DNA of 14,117 bases from assembly GCA_005883655.1 (NCBI GenBank), contig VBDA01000052.1:1-14117 (forward strand), given 5' to 3'. This stretch comes from Betaproteobacteria bacterium (GTDB taxonomy: Bacteria; Pseudomonadota; Gammaproteobacteria; Burkholderiales; Casimicrobiaceae). The notes below the pieces were generated by a model. It did no database searches. It saw nothing but the letters and a program-made list of their open reading frames with translations, and had not been told where the DNA came from. This document shows positions 7,132 through 13,478 of this stretch, piece by piece (position 1 is the stretch's first letter; each line of letters opens with the position of its first letter). The translations under genes were made by a program, and so were the position numbers.

Positions 7132-8337
7132 ATGCTGGACGCTTTCATCTGTGATGCGCTACGCACGCCCATAGGACGTTATGGTGGTGGGCTTGCGAAC
7201 GTTCGCACCGACGACTTGGGCGCGGTGCCGATCCGTGCGCTGATCGAGCGCAACACCAAAGTTGACTGGTCAGCGATCGACGATGTCGTCTACGGCTGCG
7301 CCAACCAGGCCGGCGAAGATAATCGTAACGTGGCGCGCATGTCGCTGCTGCTGGCAGGATTGCCGACCGAAGTGCCGGGGTCGACCGTCAATCGGCTGTG
7401 CGGTTCGAGCATGGATGCCATCGCCGTCGCCGCGCGCGCCATCAAGAGCGGAGAAGCATCGCTCGTGATCGCCGGCGGTGTCGAAAGCATGTCGCGTGCG
7501 CCGTTCGTGATGGGCAAGGCCGAGTCCGCGTTTTCGCGCTCGGCGCAGGTCTACGACACGACCATCGGCTGGCGCTTCGTGAATCCGCTGATGAAGGCGA
7601 AATATGGCGTCGACTCGATGCCCGAGACGGCCGAGAATGTTGCCGCCGATTTCAGGATCTCGCGTGCGGACCAGGACGCTTTCGCGCTGCGCAGTCAGCA
7701 ACGCGCGGCGGCAGCGATGAAAGACGGACGTCTGGCGGAAGAGATCGTTCCGGTCACGATCCAGCAGAAAAAGGGCAATCCGCTCGTCGTCGACAAAGAC
7801 GAGCATCCGCGGGCCGACACGACGTTCGAATCGCTGTCCAGGCTCAAAGGCGTCGTCAAACCCGACGGAACGGTCACGGCAGGCAATGCCTCGGGAGTCA
7901 ACGACGGTGCCTGCTCGGTGCTCGTCGCATCGGCGGAGGCGGCGAAGCAATTCGGATTGGAGCCGAAGGCGCGCGTGGTCGCAGCGGCGGTCGCGGGCGT
8001 TGCGCCGCGCATCATGGGCTTCGGCCCGGCGCCGGCCATGCGCAAAGTACTTGCGAAGGCTGGGCTGAAACTCGGTGACATGGACGTGATCGAGCTCAAC
8101 GAGGCGTTCGCGTCGCAGGCGCTGGCCGTTCTGCGCGATCACGGCATCGCCGATGATGCACAACACGTCAACCCCAATGGCGGCGCCATCGCGCTCGGCC
8201 ATCCGCTGGGGGCGAGTGGCGCAAGATTGGTGACCACGGCGCTGTATCAGTTGCGCCGAACGGGCGGGCGTTACGCGCTGTGTACCATGTGCATCGGTGT
8301 CGGGCAGGGCATCGCGATGATCATCGAGCGCATCTGA
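7132..8337 (+). CDS. pcaF: 3-oxoadipyl-CoA thiolase
   Basis: 401 residues, the usual length for PcaF. It splits 3-oxoadipyl-CoA with CoA into succinyl-CoA and acetyl-CoA, the last step of the pathway. The thiolase catalytic set is intact: Cys90 in NRLCGSSMDA, His357 in GAIALGHPLGASGARL and Cys387 in CTMCIGVGQG. The start is supported by AGGA at 7122-7125, six bases before the ATG, and by the expected N terminus MLDAFICDALRTPIGRYGG. The phrases DDVVYGCANQAGEDNRNVARM and GVESMSRAPFVMGKA are close to aromatic-pathway thiolases (PcaF/PaaJ) rather than PhaA-type enzymes. The gene follows pcaJ by 24 bases. PaaJ of phenylacetate degradation is the main alternative, but the context favours PcaF. Confidence 0.92.
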   Translation: MLDAFICDALRTPIGRYGGGLANVRTDDLGAVPIRALIERNTKVDWSAIDDVVYGCANQAGEDNRNVARMSLLLAGLPTEVPGSTVNRLCGSSMDAIAVAARAIKSGEASLVIAGGVESMSRAPFVMGKAESAFSRSAQVYDTTIGWRFVNPLMKAKYGVDSMPETAENVAADFRISRADQDAFALRSQQRAAAAMKDGRLAEEIVPVTIQQKKGNPLVVDKDEHPRADTTFESLSRLKGVVKPDGTVTAGNASGVNDGACSVLVASAEAAKQFGLEPKARVVAAAVAGVAPRIMGFGPAPAMRKVLAKAGLKLGDMDVIELNEAFASQALAVLRDHGIADDAQHVNPNGGAIALGHPLGASGARLVTTALYQLRRTGGRYALCTMCIGVGQGIAMIIERI

Positions 8338-8397
8338 CGTTTTCGATCGCGCTAGGCCCGAGTTCATCCGGCGGCGCGGTCGATGAATCAATCGAAG

Positions 8398-8440
8398 TCC
8401 GCATGGTTCGGACCCAGGCGTGCGGATCAATGCGATCCGC
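8398..8440 (+). promoter_or_regulatory. Two mutually exclusive hairpins upstream of pcaH
   Basis: Hairpin 1 pairs TCCGCA (8398-8403) with TGCGGA (8421-8426). Hairpin 2 pairs GCGGATC (8422-8428) perfectly with GATCCGC (8434-8440) around a five-base loop. The two share GCGGA (8422-8426), so only one can form at a time. Hairpin 2 ends four bases before the pcaH Shine-Dalgarno. No T-run follows, so it is not a standard terminator. It may be a leader control element, an mRNA-processing or stability structure, or chance in GC-rich DNA. Confidence 0.35.
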
Positions 8441-8462
8441 GAAAAGGAGGAGCAATCGATGA
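8403..8462 (+). CDS. Possible 19-residue leader peptide overlapping the pcaH start
   Basis: An ATG at 8403 with GAAG five bases upstream opens MVRTQACGSMRSAKRRSNR. Its TGA (8460-8462) overlaps the pcaH ATG as ATGA. It spans the downstream part of the competing hairpins at 8398-8440, so ribosome movement through it could affect which one forms and could couple translation to pcaH. No homologue is recognised. A short ORF like this can occur by chance, so the call is weak. Confidence 0.2.
   Translation: MVRTQACGSMRSAKRRSNR
8444..8450 (+). promoter_or_regulatory. Strong ribosome binding site of pcaH
   Basis: AAGGAGG ends eight bases before the ATG at 8459 and fixes that start against the in-frame GTG at 8420, which lies upstream of the motif. 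Confidence 0.85.
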
Positions 8463-9172
8463 GCAAGGTTCTCGGTTACCGGCGCCCGTATTTCGATACT
8501 CAGCCGGCGCACCTCTATCCCGGTTATCGCTCGACCATCAAGCGCGCTCCGTCGAAGCCGCTTATCCATCTGCCGCATACTATTTCCGAAGTAACCGGCC
8601 CGCTATTCGGTCCCGCCGATATCGGCCCCAACGATCATGACCTCACCGCGCAACACGAAGGCGCGCCGATTGGTGAGCGCATTGTCGTCTCCGGCCGGGT
8701 GTTAGACGAAAACAGCAAGCCGGTCGCGAATGCGCTGATCGAGATGTGGCAAGCCAATTCTGCCGGACGCTACCGGCACGACATCGACGACCACGACGCG
8801 CCACTCGATCCCAACTTCACCGGCGTCGGCCGCGTTCTGACCGGCGCGGACGGTGCATACCGCTTTATCACCATCAAGCCCGCAGCGTACCCGTGGCGCA
8901 ATCATTACAACGCCTGGCGTCCCGCGCACCTGCATTTTTCCCTCTTCGGTCTGGGCCTGGTGCAACGGCTGGTGACGCAAATGTATTTCCCGGGCGATCC
9001 GCTGCTGCCCTATGACCCGATGTACAACAGCATTCCGAACGAGAAAGCGCGCGAGCGGTTGATTTCGCATTTCGACTGGGAGCGGACCATTCCTGATATC
9101 GCGCTTGCCTATCGGTTCGACATGGTGCTCCGTGGACGCGAAGACACGCCGATGGAAACGACCCGGAGCTGA
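8459..9172 (+). CDS. pcaH: Protocatechuate 3,4-dioxygenase beta subunit
   Basis: 237 residues from ATG 8459. This iron-bearing subunit of the intradiol dioxygenase cleaves protocatechuate to 3-carboxy-cis,cis-muconate. The four Fe(III) ligands are visible at the known spacing: Tyr105 (AGRYRHD), Tyr144 (AAYPWRN), His157 and His159 (WRPAHLH). Arg154 matches the active-site arginine. The beta-specific N-terminal arm (YRRPYFDTQPAHLYPGYRSTIKRAP) and the C-terminal end (DIALAYRFDMVLRG) are present, so the protein is full length. It is separated from pcaF by 121 bases holding the hairpins described at 8398. PcaG follows after four bases, as usual for the alpha/beta pair. The strong RBS suggests high expression. 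Confidence 0.96.
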   Translation: MSKVLGYRRPYFDTQPAHLYPGYRSTIKRAPSKPLIHLPHTISEVTGPLFGPADIGPNDHDLTAQHEGAPIGERIVVSGRVLDENSKPVANALIEMWQANSAGRYRHDIDDHDAPLDPNFTGVGRVLTGADGAYRFITIKPAAYPWRNHYNAWRPAHLHFSLFGLGLVQRLVTQMYFPGDPLLPYDPMYNSIPNEKARERLISHFDWERTIPDIALAYRFDMVLRGREDTPMETTRS

Positions 9173-9176
9173 CACC

Positions 9177-9743
9177 ATGAGCCTGCTCACCACCCCCTCA
9201 CAAACGGTCGGCCCCTATCTCAGGATCGGATTCTTGCCGCTGCTGATCGATGCCATCGCGCCCGCCGGGGTGCCCGGAGAACGAATCATCATCCGGGGCC
9301 GCATGTCCGACGGTGACGGAAAGCCGGTCAACGACGGGGTCCTCGAAATCTGGCAGGCGGATGCGCAAGGCAAGTACGCTCATCCGGAGGATGGTCAGAA
9401 GACCATCGCGGCGAATCCTTTTCGCGGCTTCGGACGCGTGCTCACCGATGGCGGCGGAGCGTTTCGCTTCACCACCATCAAGCCGGGCCCGGTCGCCGGC
9501 CCTGACGGCAAGCAGCAGGCACCGCATCTGGTCGTGACGGTGTTCATGCGCGGCATGCTGCGACACCTCATTACACGCATGTATTTTCCCGGTGAGGCGC
9601 TCAACGAGACCGATCCGGTGTTGCAGCGTGTGCCGGTCGACAGGCGCGCAACGCTCGTCGCCACCGCTGGCTCCGAAAAATCGATCGTCGAGTGGAACGT
9701 CGTGTCTCAGGGGCCGGCGGAGACGGTATTTTTCGATTTCTAG
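9177..9743 (+). CDS. pcaG: Protocatechuate 3,4-dioxygenase alpha subunit
   Basis: 188 residues from ATG 9177, with GGAG nine bases upstream inside the end of pcaH. It is homologous to PcaH but lacks the iron ligands, as expected for the alpha subunit, which helps shape the active-site pocket. The hallmark N terminus TPSQTVGPY is followed by LRIGF, where many PcaG proteins have FHIGL. Other landmarks are EIWQADAQGKYAHP, GFGRVLTDGGGAFRFTTIKPG, APHL and the FMRG/TRMYFPGEA segment, in which Arg125 is the likely substrate-pocket arginine. The C terminus (ETVFFDF) is typical and complete. The start six codons before TPSQ fits the family. The next gene, pcaD, starts six bases after the stop. Confidence 0.94.
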   Translation: MSLLTTPSQTVGPYLRIGFLPLLIDAIAPAGVPGERIIIRGRMSDGDGKPVNDGVLEIWQADAQGKYAHPEDGQKTIAANPFRGFGRVLTDGGGAFRFTTIKPGPVAGPDGKQQAPHLVVTVFMRGMLRHLITRMYFPGEALNETDPVLQRVPVDRRATLVATAGSEKSIVEWNVVSQGPAETVFFDF

Positions 9744-9749
9744 TAGCTC

Positions 9750-10571
9750 ATGACGCGAGAGTCGGCAACTTTGGCGCAGCAGGCGCAGTCGGATTCGTTC
9801 GCCGCGATCGACGGCGCACGTATTCGATACCGGCTGGATGGCCCGATCGGCGCGCCATTTCTGGTGCTGTCGAATTCACTGGGAACGAATCTCGACATGT
9901 GGGAGCCGCAGATCGGCGCATTTGCGACACGATATCGCGTGCTGCGCTACGACAGCCGCGGCCACGGGCTGTCAGAGGTCACGCCGGGCCCGTATACCAT
10001 CGAGCGGCTGGCGCGCGATGTCGTGGCGCTGCAGGACGAGCTCGAAATCGATCACGCACACTTCTGCGGCCTGTCGATGGGTGGCATGGCCGGGATGTGG
10101 CTGGGTGTACATGCGCCGCAACGCATCGACCGGCTGGTGCTGTGCAACACGGCGCCGCGAATCGGTTCTGCCGAGCGATGGAATGCGCGCATCGACGCAG
10201 TCAACAGAGGTGGCGTCAGCGGCATCGCCGATGCGCTCATGGAGGTCTGGTTTACACCGAGATTCCGCGACGCCGCCGCGGACACCGTGCGGCGAATGCG
10301 CGCCATGCTCATCGCAAGTCCCGCAGAGGGGTATGTCGCCTCGTGCGCGGCGGTGCGCGACATGGATCAATGGGCGACCCTGTCGCGAATAGACCGGCCG
10401 ACGCTGATCGTTACCGGCGCCCACGATGCGTCGACGCCGCCCGCGGAGGGCAGACGCATGGCCGAGGTCATACCGGGCGCGAAGTCCATCGAACTGGATG
10501 CGGCGCATATTTCGAATGTCGAAGCGGCAAGTCGTTTCACCGCCGAGGTGCTGGCGTTTCTTGATCGCTGA
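9750..10571 (+). CDS. pcaD: 3-oxoadipate enol-lactonase
   Basis: 273 residues. This alpha/beta hydrolase opens the enol-lactone to 3-oxoadipate. The catalytic triad can be read: Ser109 in GLSMGG, Asp226 in GAHDASTPP and His253 in DAAHISN. The oxyanion-side segment LSNSLGTNLDMWEPQ and RYDSRGHGLS are signature PcaD phrases. The first 15 or so residues before FAAIDGARIRYRLDG are longer than in many PcaD proteins. The ATG at 9750 has no good Shine-Dalgarno and lies six bases after the pcaG stop, so translation is probably coupled. PcaD and PcaC are separate proteins here, not the PcaL fusion seen in some actinobacteria. The usual partner pcaB is not adjacent. Confidence 0.93.
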   Translation: MTRESATLAQQAQSDSFAAIDGARIRYRLDGPIGAPFLVLSNSLGTNLDMWEPQIGAFATRYRVLRYDSRGHGLSEVTPGPYTIERLARDVVALQDELEIDHAHFCGLSMGGMAGMWLGVHAPQRIDRLVLCNTAPRIGSAERWNARIDAVNRGGVSGIADALMEVWFTPRFRDAAADTVRRMRAMLIASPAEGYVASCAAVRDMDQWATLSRIDRPTLIVTGAHDASTPPAEGRRMAEVIPGAKSIELDAAHISNVEAASRFTAEVLAFLDR

Positions 10572-10582
10572 GGAGTGGAACC

Positions 10583-10972
10583 ATGGAAGAGCGCGAGCGG
10601 TACTCGAATGGATTGGAGGTGCGTCGGGCGGTGCTGGGTGACGCCCATGTCGATCGGGCGCTGACCCGCGGCAACGCCTTCAACCAGGAATTTCAGGACC
10701 TGATCACGCGCTATGCCTGGGGCGAGATATGGACCCGCCCGGGCCTGCCGCGGCACACCCGCAGCCTGATCACGGTGGCGATGATGGTGGCGTTGAACCG
10801 GCCCGACGAATTCCGGCTGCACGTCCGCGCCGCATTCAACAACGGTGTCACCCGCGATCAGATCAAGGAAGTGTTGCTACAAACGGCGATTTACTGCGGC
10901 GTGCCGGCAGCCAATAGCGCCTTCCATCTGGCCGAGGAAGTCTTCGCGCAGCTCGACAAGCCTGCGCCCTAG
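10583..10972 (+). CDS. pcaC: 4-carboxymuconolactone decarboxylase
   Basis: 129 residues, the normal size for a single-domain PcaC. It decarboxylates 4-carboxymuconolactone to the 3-oxoadipate enol-lactone that PcaD hydrolyses. The opening (GLEVRRAVLGDAHVDRAL, then TRGNAFNQEFQDLITRYAWGEIWTRPGL) and the core (RSLITVAMMVALNRPDEFRLHVRAAFNNGVT, CGVPAANSAFH) match the carboxymuconolactone-decarboxylase family. There is no CxxC pair, which argues against an AhpD-type peroxidase. It begins 11 bases after pcaD, with GAGGAG overlapping the pcaD stop as the ribosome site. pobA follows 17 bases after the stop. Confidence 0.94.
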   Translation: MEERERYSNGLEVRRAVLGDAHVDRALTRGNAFNQEFQDLITRYAWGEIWTRPGLPRHTRSLITVAMMVALNRPDEFRLHVRAAFNNGVTRDQIKEVLLQTAIYCGVPAANSAFHLAEEVFAQLDKPAP

Positions 10973-10989
10973 CCAGGGCCAAGATCGCA

Positions 10990-12174
10990 ATGACGTCCAT
11001 GCGCACGCAGGTCGGGATCATCGGCGCCGGACCGGCCGGCTTGCTGCTCGCTCATCTGCTGCAGCGGCAGGGGATCGAATCGGCGGTGATCGAGAATCGT
11101 GCTCGTGACTATGTCGAGCATCGCGTTCGAGCGGGCGTGCTGGAGCAGGGCAGCGTCGATTTATTGAACGATTCCGGTGTCGGCGCGCGGCTGCAGCTTG
11201 AGGGCCTGGTTCACCACGGGATCGAGCTCCGCTTCGGCGGCCAGGGCCATCGCATCGACATGACCGCCCTGACCGGTGGCCGCTGCATCACTGTGTACGG
11301 GCAGCAGGAGGTCGTCAAGGACCTGATCCGCGCGCGCATCGACGCCGGTCGCGAGATCATGTTCGAGGTCAGCGATGTCAGAGTCGCCGACATCGACTCG
11401 AGCGCGCCAAAGGTCACGTTCGTTCGTGCCGGTGAGAAGATCGAGCTGGTGTGCGACATCATCGCCGGCTGCGACGGCTTTCACGGCGTGTGCCGGCCGT
11501 CGATTCCCGCCGGCGTGCTCTCCACCTTCGAGCGCACGTATCCGTTCGCATGGCTCGGTATCCTGGCCGCCGCGCCGCCCACCCATGACGAGCTGATCTA
11601 CGCCTACCATCAACGCGGCTTCGCGCTCTACAGCATGCGCTCGCCGGAAGTCACGCGGCTCTATCTGCAGGTCGCGCCGGAAGAGGATATCGGCAACTGG
11701 CCGGATGAAAGGATCTGGGAGGACTTGCATACTCGCCTCGAAACCGACGACGGGTGGAAGCTTCGCGAGGGCGCAATCGCCGAAAAAGGCATCACGGGTA
11801 TGCGCAGCTTCGTCGTCGAGCCCATGCAATATGGGCGGATGTTCCTGGCCGGCGACGCCGCTCATATCGTTCCACCGACCGGCGCCAAAGGTATGAACCT
11901 CGCGCTGGCCGACGTGCGTGTTCTGGCGCAGGCGGCGACGGCGTATTTCAAGACCGGAGCACGCGCGCTGCTCGACGCCTACTCGGCCACCTGCCTGAAG
12001 CGCGTCTGGCGGGCAGAGCACTTTTCGTGGTGGATGACGTCGATGCTGCACCGCTTTCCGAGCGACGACGTATTCCAGCAGCGGCTGCAACGCTCGCAGC
12101 TCGAATACGTCGTCGGATCCAGGCCAGCGGCGGCATCGCTGGCGGAGAACTACGTTGGCCTTCCGTTTTCCTAA
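10990..12174 (+). CDS. pobA: 4-hydroxybenzoate 3-monooxygenase (p-hydroxybenzoate hydroxylase)
   Basis: 394 residues from ATG 10990. A second ATG at 10999 gives the N terminus seen in the Pseudomonas enzyme (MRTQVGIIGAGPAG). AGGG 11 bases upstream of 10990 favours the first. The flavoprotein hydroxylates 4-hydroxybenzoate to protocatechuate using NAD(P)H and O2. The FAD sites are GAGPAG (residues 12-17), CDGFHG (161-166) and GDAAHIVPPTGAKGMNLALAD (288-308). The key residues of P. fluorescens PobA are all conserved at a constant offset of three: Tyr204, Ser215, Arg217, Arg223, Pro296 and Tyr388. There are therefore no insertions across these positions and substrate specificity is well supported. 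It feeds the upstream pca genes and lies in the same run. No dedicated pobR is adjacent. Confidence 0.96.
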   Translation: MTSMRTQVGIIGAGPAGLLLAHLLQRQGIESAVIENRARDYVEHRVRAGVLEQGSVDLLNDSGVGARLQLEGLVHHGIELRFGGQGHRIDMTALTGGRCITVYGQQEVVKDLIRARIDAGREIMFEVSDVRVADIDSSAPKVTFVRAGEKIELVCDIIAGCDGFHGVCRPSIPAGVLSTFERTYPFAWLGILAAAPPTHDELIYAYHQRGFALYSMRSPEVTRLYLQVAPEEDIGNWPDERIWEDLHTRLETDDGWKLREGAIAEKGITGMRSFVVEPMQYGRMFLAGDAAHIVPPTGAKGMNLALADVRVLAQAATAYFKTGARALLDAYSATCLKRVWRAEHFSWWMTSMLHRFPSDDVFQQRLQRSQLEYVVGSRPAAASLAENYVGLPFS

Positions 12175-12249
12175 AGCGTTCGGCGCTCGCGGCGAAGGCA
12201 GGGCATCGCGGTCAGGTTAAGATGAGGTTTGCAGCAATCATGGTCGAAA

Positions 12250-12256
12250 AAGGAGG
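12250..12256 (+). promoter_or_regulatory. Strong ribosome binding site of the Liv-type binding protein gene
   Basis: AAGGAGG ends six bases before the ATG at 12263. The 88-base gap after pobA shows no convincing promoter, so read-through from the pob/pca run is likely, though a promoter cannot be excluded. Confidence 0.75.
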
Positions 12257-12262
12257 ATCAAA

Positions 12263-13438
12263 ATGCAGTTCCAGAGCTTGATCAAACGCGCAATGATCGG
12301 GGCGGCAATGCTCGGCGCCGCCGGGACGCTGCAGGCACAGGGCGTGGTGAAGCTCGGTCTCGTCGCCGAATTCTCGGGGCCCTTCGCACAATACGGACAG
12401 CAGATACTCGGCGGCATGAAGGCGTACATGAAGCAGCACGGCGACACGGTCGCCGGCAAGAAAATCGAGATCGTGCAAAAGGACACCACCGGACCCGCCC
12501 CGGATGTCGCCAAGCGCCTCGCGCAGGAGCTGGTGACGCGCGACAACGTCGACTTCCTCGTCGGCTTCGGCCTGACGCCGAATGCGCTTGCGGTCGCGCC
12601 GGTCGCCACCGAAGCGAAAAAGCCGATGATCATCATGAATGCGGCGACGTCGATCATTACCACCAAATCGCCATATATCGTGCGGGTGTCGATGACGCTG
12701 CCGCAGATCACGCAGCCGATGGCGCAATGGGCGGCGAAGAACGGCATCAAGAAGGTCTATACCGTGGTCGCCGACTACGGTCCGGGGCTGGACGCGGAAG
12801 CCGCATTCACCAAGGCGTTCAAGGCGGCCGGCGGAGAGATGGTCGGCAGCGTGCACACTCCGTTGCAGAATCCCGACTTCGCGCCGTTCGTACAGCGCGT
12901 CAAGGATGCCAAACCCGAAGCGGTGTTCCTGTTTCTGCCTGCGGGCGAGCAGGGCATCGCGTTCATGAAATCATACAAGGAGCGCGGTCTCGCCGACGCC
13001 GGTATCAAATTGATCGCCACCGGCGACATCACCGATGACGGCGTGCTGGACGCGATGGGCGACCCGACGCTCGGTCTAGTCACCAGCTTTCACTACTCCG
13101 CATCGCACAACTCGCCGGAGAATATGGCGTTCAAGAAAGCCTATGCGGAGGCCAATGGCACGACGCTCCGTCCCAATTTCATGGCGGCGGCGGGCTATGA
13201 CGGCATGGCGGCGATTTACGAAGCGCTGAGGAAGACGAACGGCTCCACCGACGGCGACAAGATCATGGCGGCGCTCAAAGGCATGAAGCTCAGCAGTCCG
13301 CGCGGCGCGATCATGATCGATCCGGAAACGCGCGATGTCGTGCAGACGGTTTACATCCGCAAGGTCGAGAAGACCGGCGGCGGCCTGTACAACATGGAAT
13401 TCGACAAGTTTCCCGACCAGAAGGATCCGGGCAAATAG
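12263..13438 (+). CDS. Branched-chain amino acid/aromatic-type ABC substrate-binding protein (LivK-like)
   Basis: 391 residues with a Sec signal peptide: MQFQSLIKRA, a hydrophobic Ala/Gly/Leu core and probable cleavage after LQA at residue 25. The mature protein begins VVKLGLVAEFSGPFAQYGQQ, the opening of the Liv-type periplasmic binding family. DTTGPAPDVAKRLAQELVTRDNVDFLVGFGLTPNALA, the VADYGPGLDAEAAF segment and AAAGYDGMAAIYEAL are further family marks. Binding proteins of this type next to aromatic catabolism genes are known to take up benzoate-type or other aromatic acids, so 4-hydroxybenzoate, protocatechuate or a related acid is a reasonable ligand guess. No livHMGF permease or ATPase genes are seen, and the next gene is on the other strand. 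It would need a transporter encoded elsewhere. Confidence 0.88.
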   Translation: MQFQSLIKRAMIGAAMLGAAGTLQAQGVVKLGLVAEFSGPFAQYGQQILGGMKAYMKQHGDTVAGKKIEIVQKDTTGPAPDVAKRLAQELVTRDNVDFLVGFGLTPNALAVAPVATEAKKPMIIMNAATSIITTKSPYIVRVSMTLPQITQPMAQWAAKNGIKKVYTVVADYGPGLDAEAAFTKAFKAAGGEMVGSVHTPLQNPDFAPFVQRVKDAKPEAVFLFLPAGEQGIAFMKSYKERGLADAGIKLIATGDITDDGVLDAMGDPTLGLVTSFHYSASHNSPENMAFKKAYAEANGTTLRPNFMAAAGYDGMAAIYEALRKTNGSTDGDKIMAALKGMKLSSPRGAIMIDPETRDVVQTVYIRKVEKTGGGLYNMEFDKFPDQKDPGK

Positions 13439-13440
13439 GC

Positions 13441-13460
13441 GCGTGAGTCAGTCACGCTTT
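13441..13460 (+). terminator. Possible weak terminator after the pob/pca run
   Basis: GCGTGA (13441-13446) and TCACGC (13452-13457) form a six-base stem with a five-base loop followed by only TTT. It starts two bases after the stop codon of the binding-protein gene (13436-13438) and sits between convergent genes, where a terminator is expected, but the T-run is short. Confidence 0.45.
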
Positions 13461-13478
13461 GCGTCAGAGGCGCCAGGT

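Noticed and set aside
7270..8466. 398-codon - strand ORF opposite pcaF
   Set aside because: It mirrors pcaF, which has all thiolase catalytic residues. The antisense translation has shadow-frame composition and no family resemblance.
8383..8640. 85-codon + ORF starting at ATG 8383 overlapping pcaH
   Set aside because: It runs out of frame through the conserved N-terminal part of PcaH and has no recognisable features.
10583..10972. AhpD-like peroxidase as identity of the small decarboxylase-family gene
   Set aside because: There is no CxxC redox pair, and its length and position next to pcaD fit PcaC.
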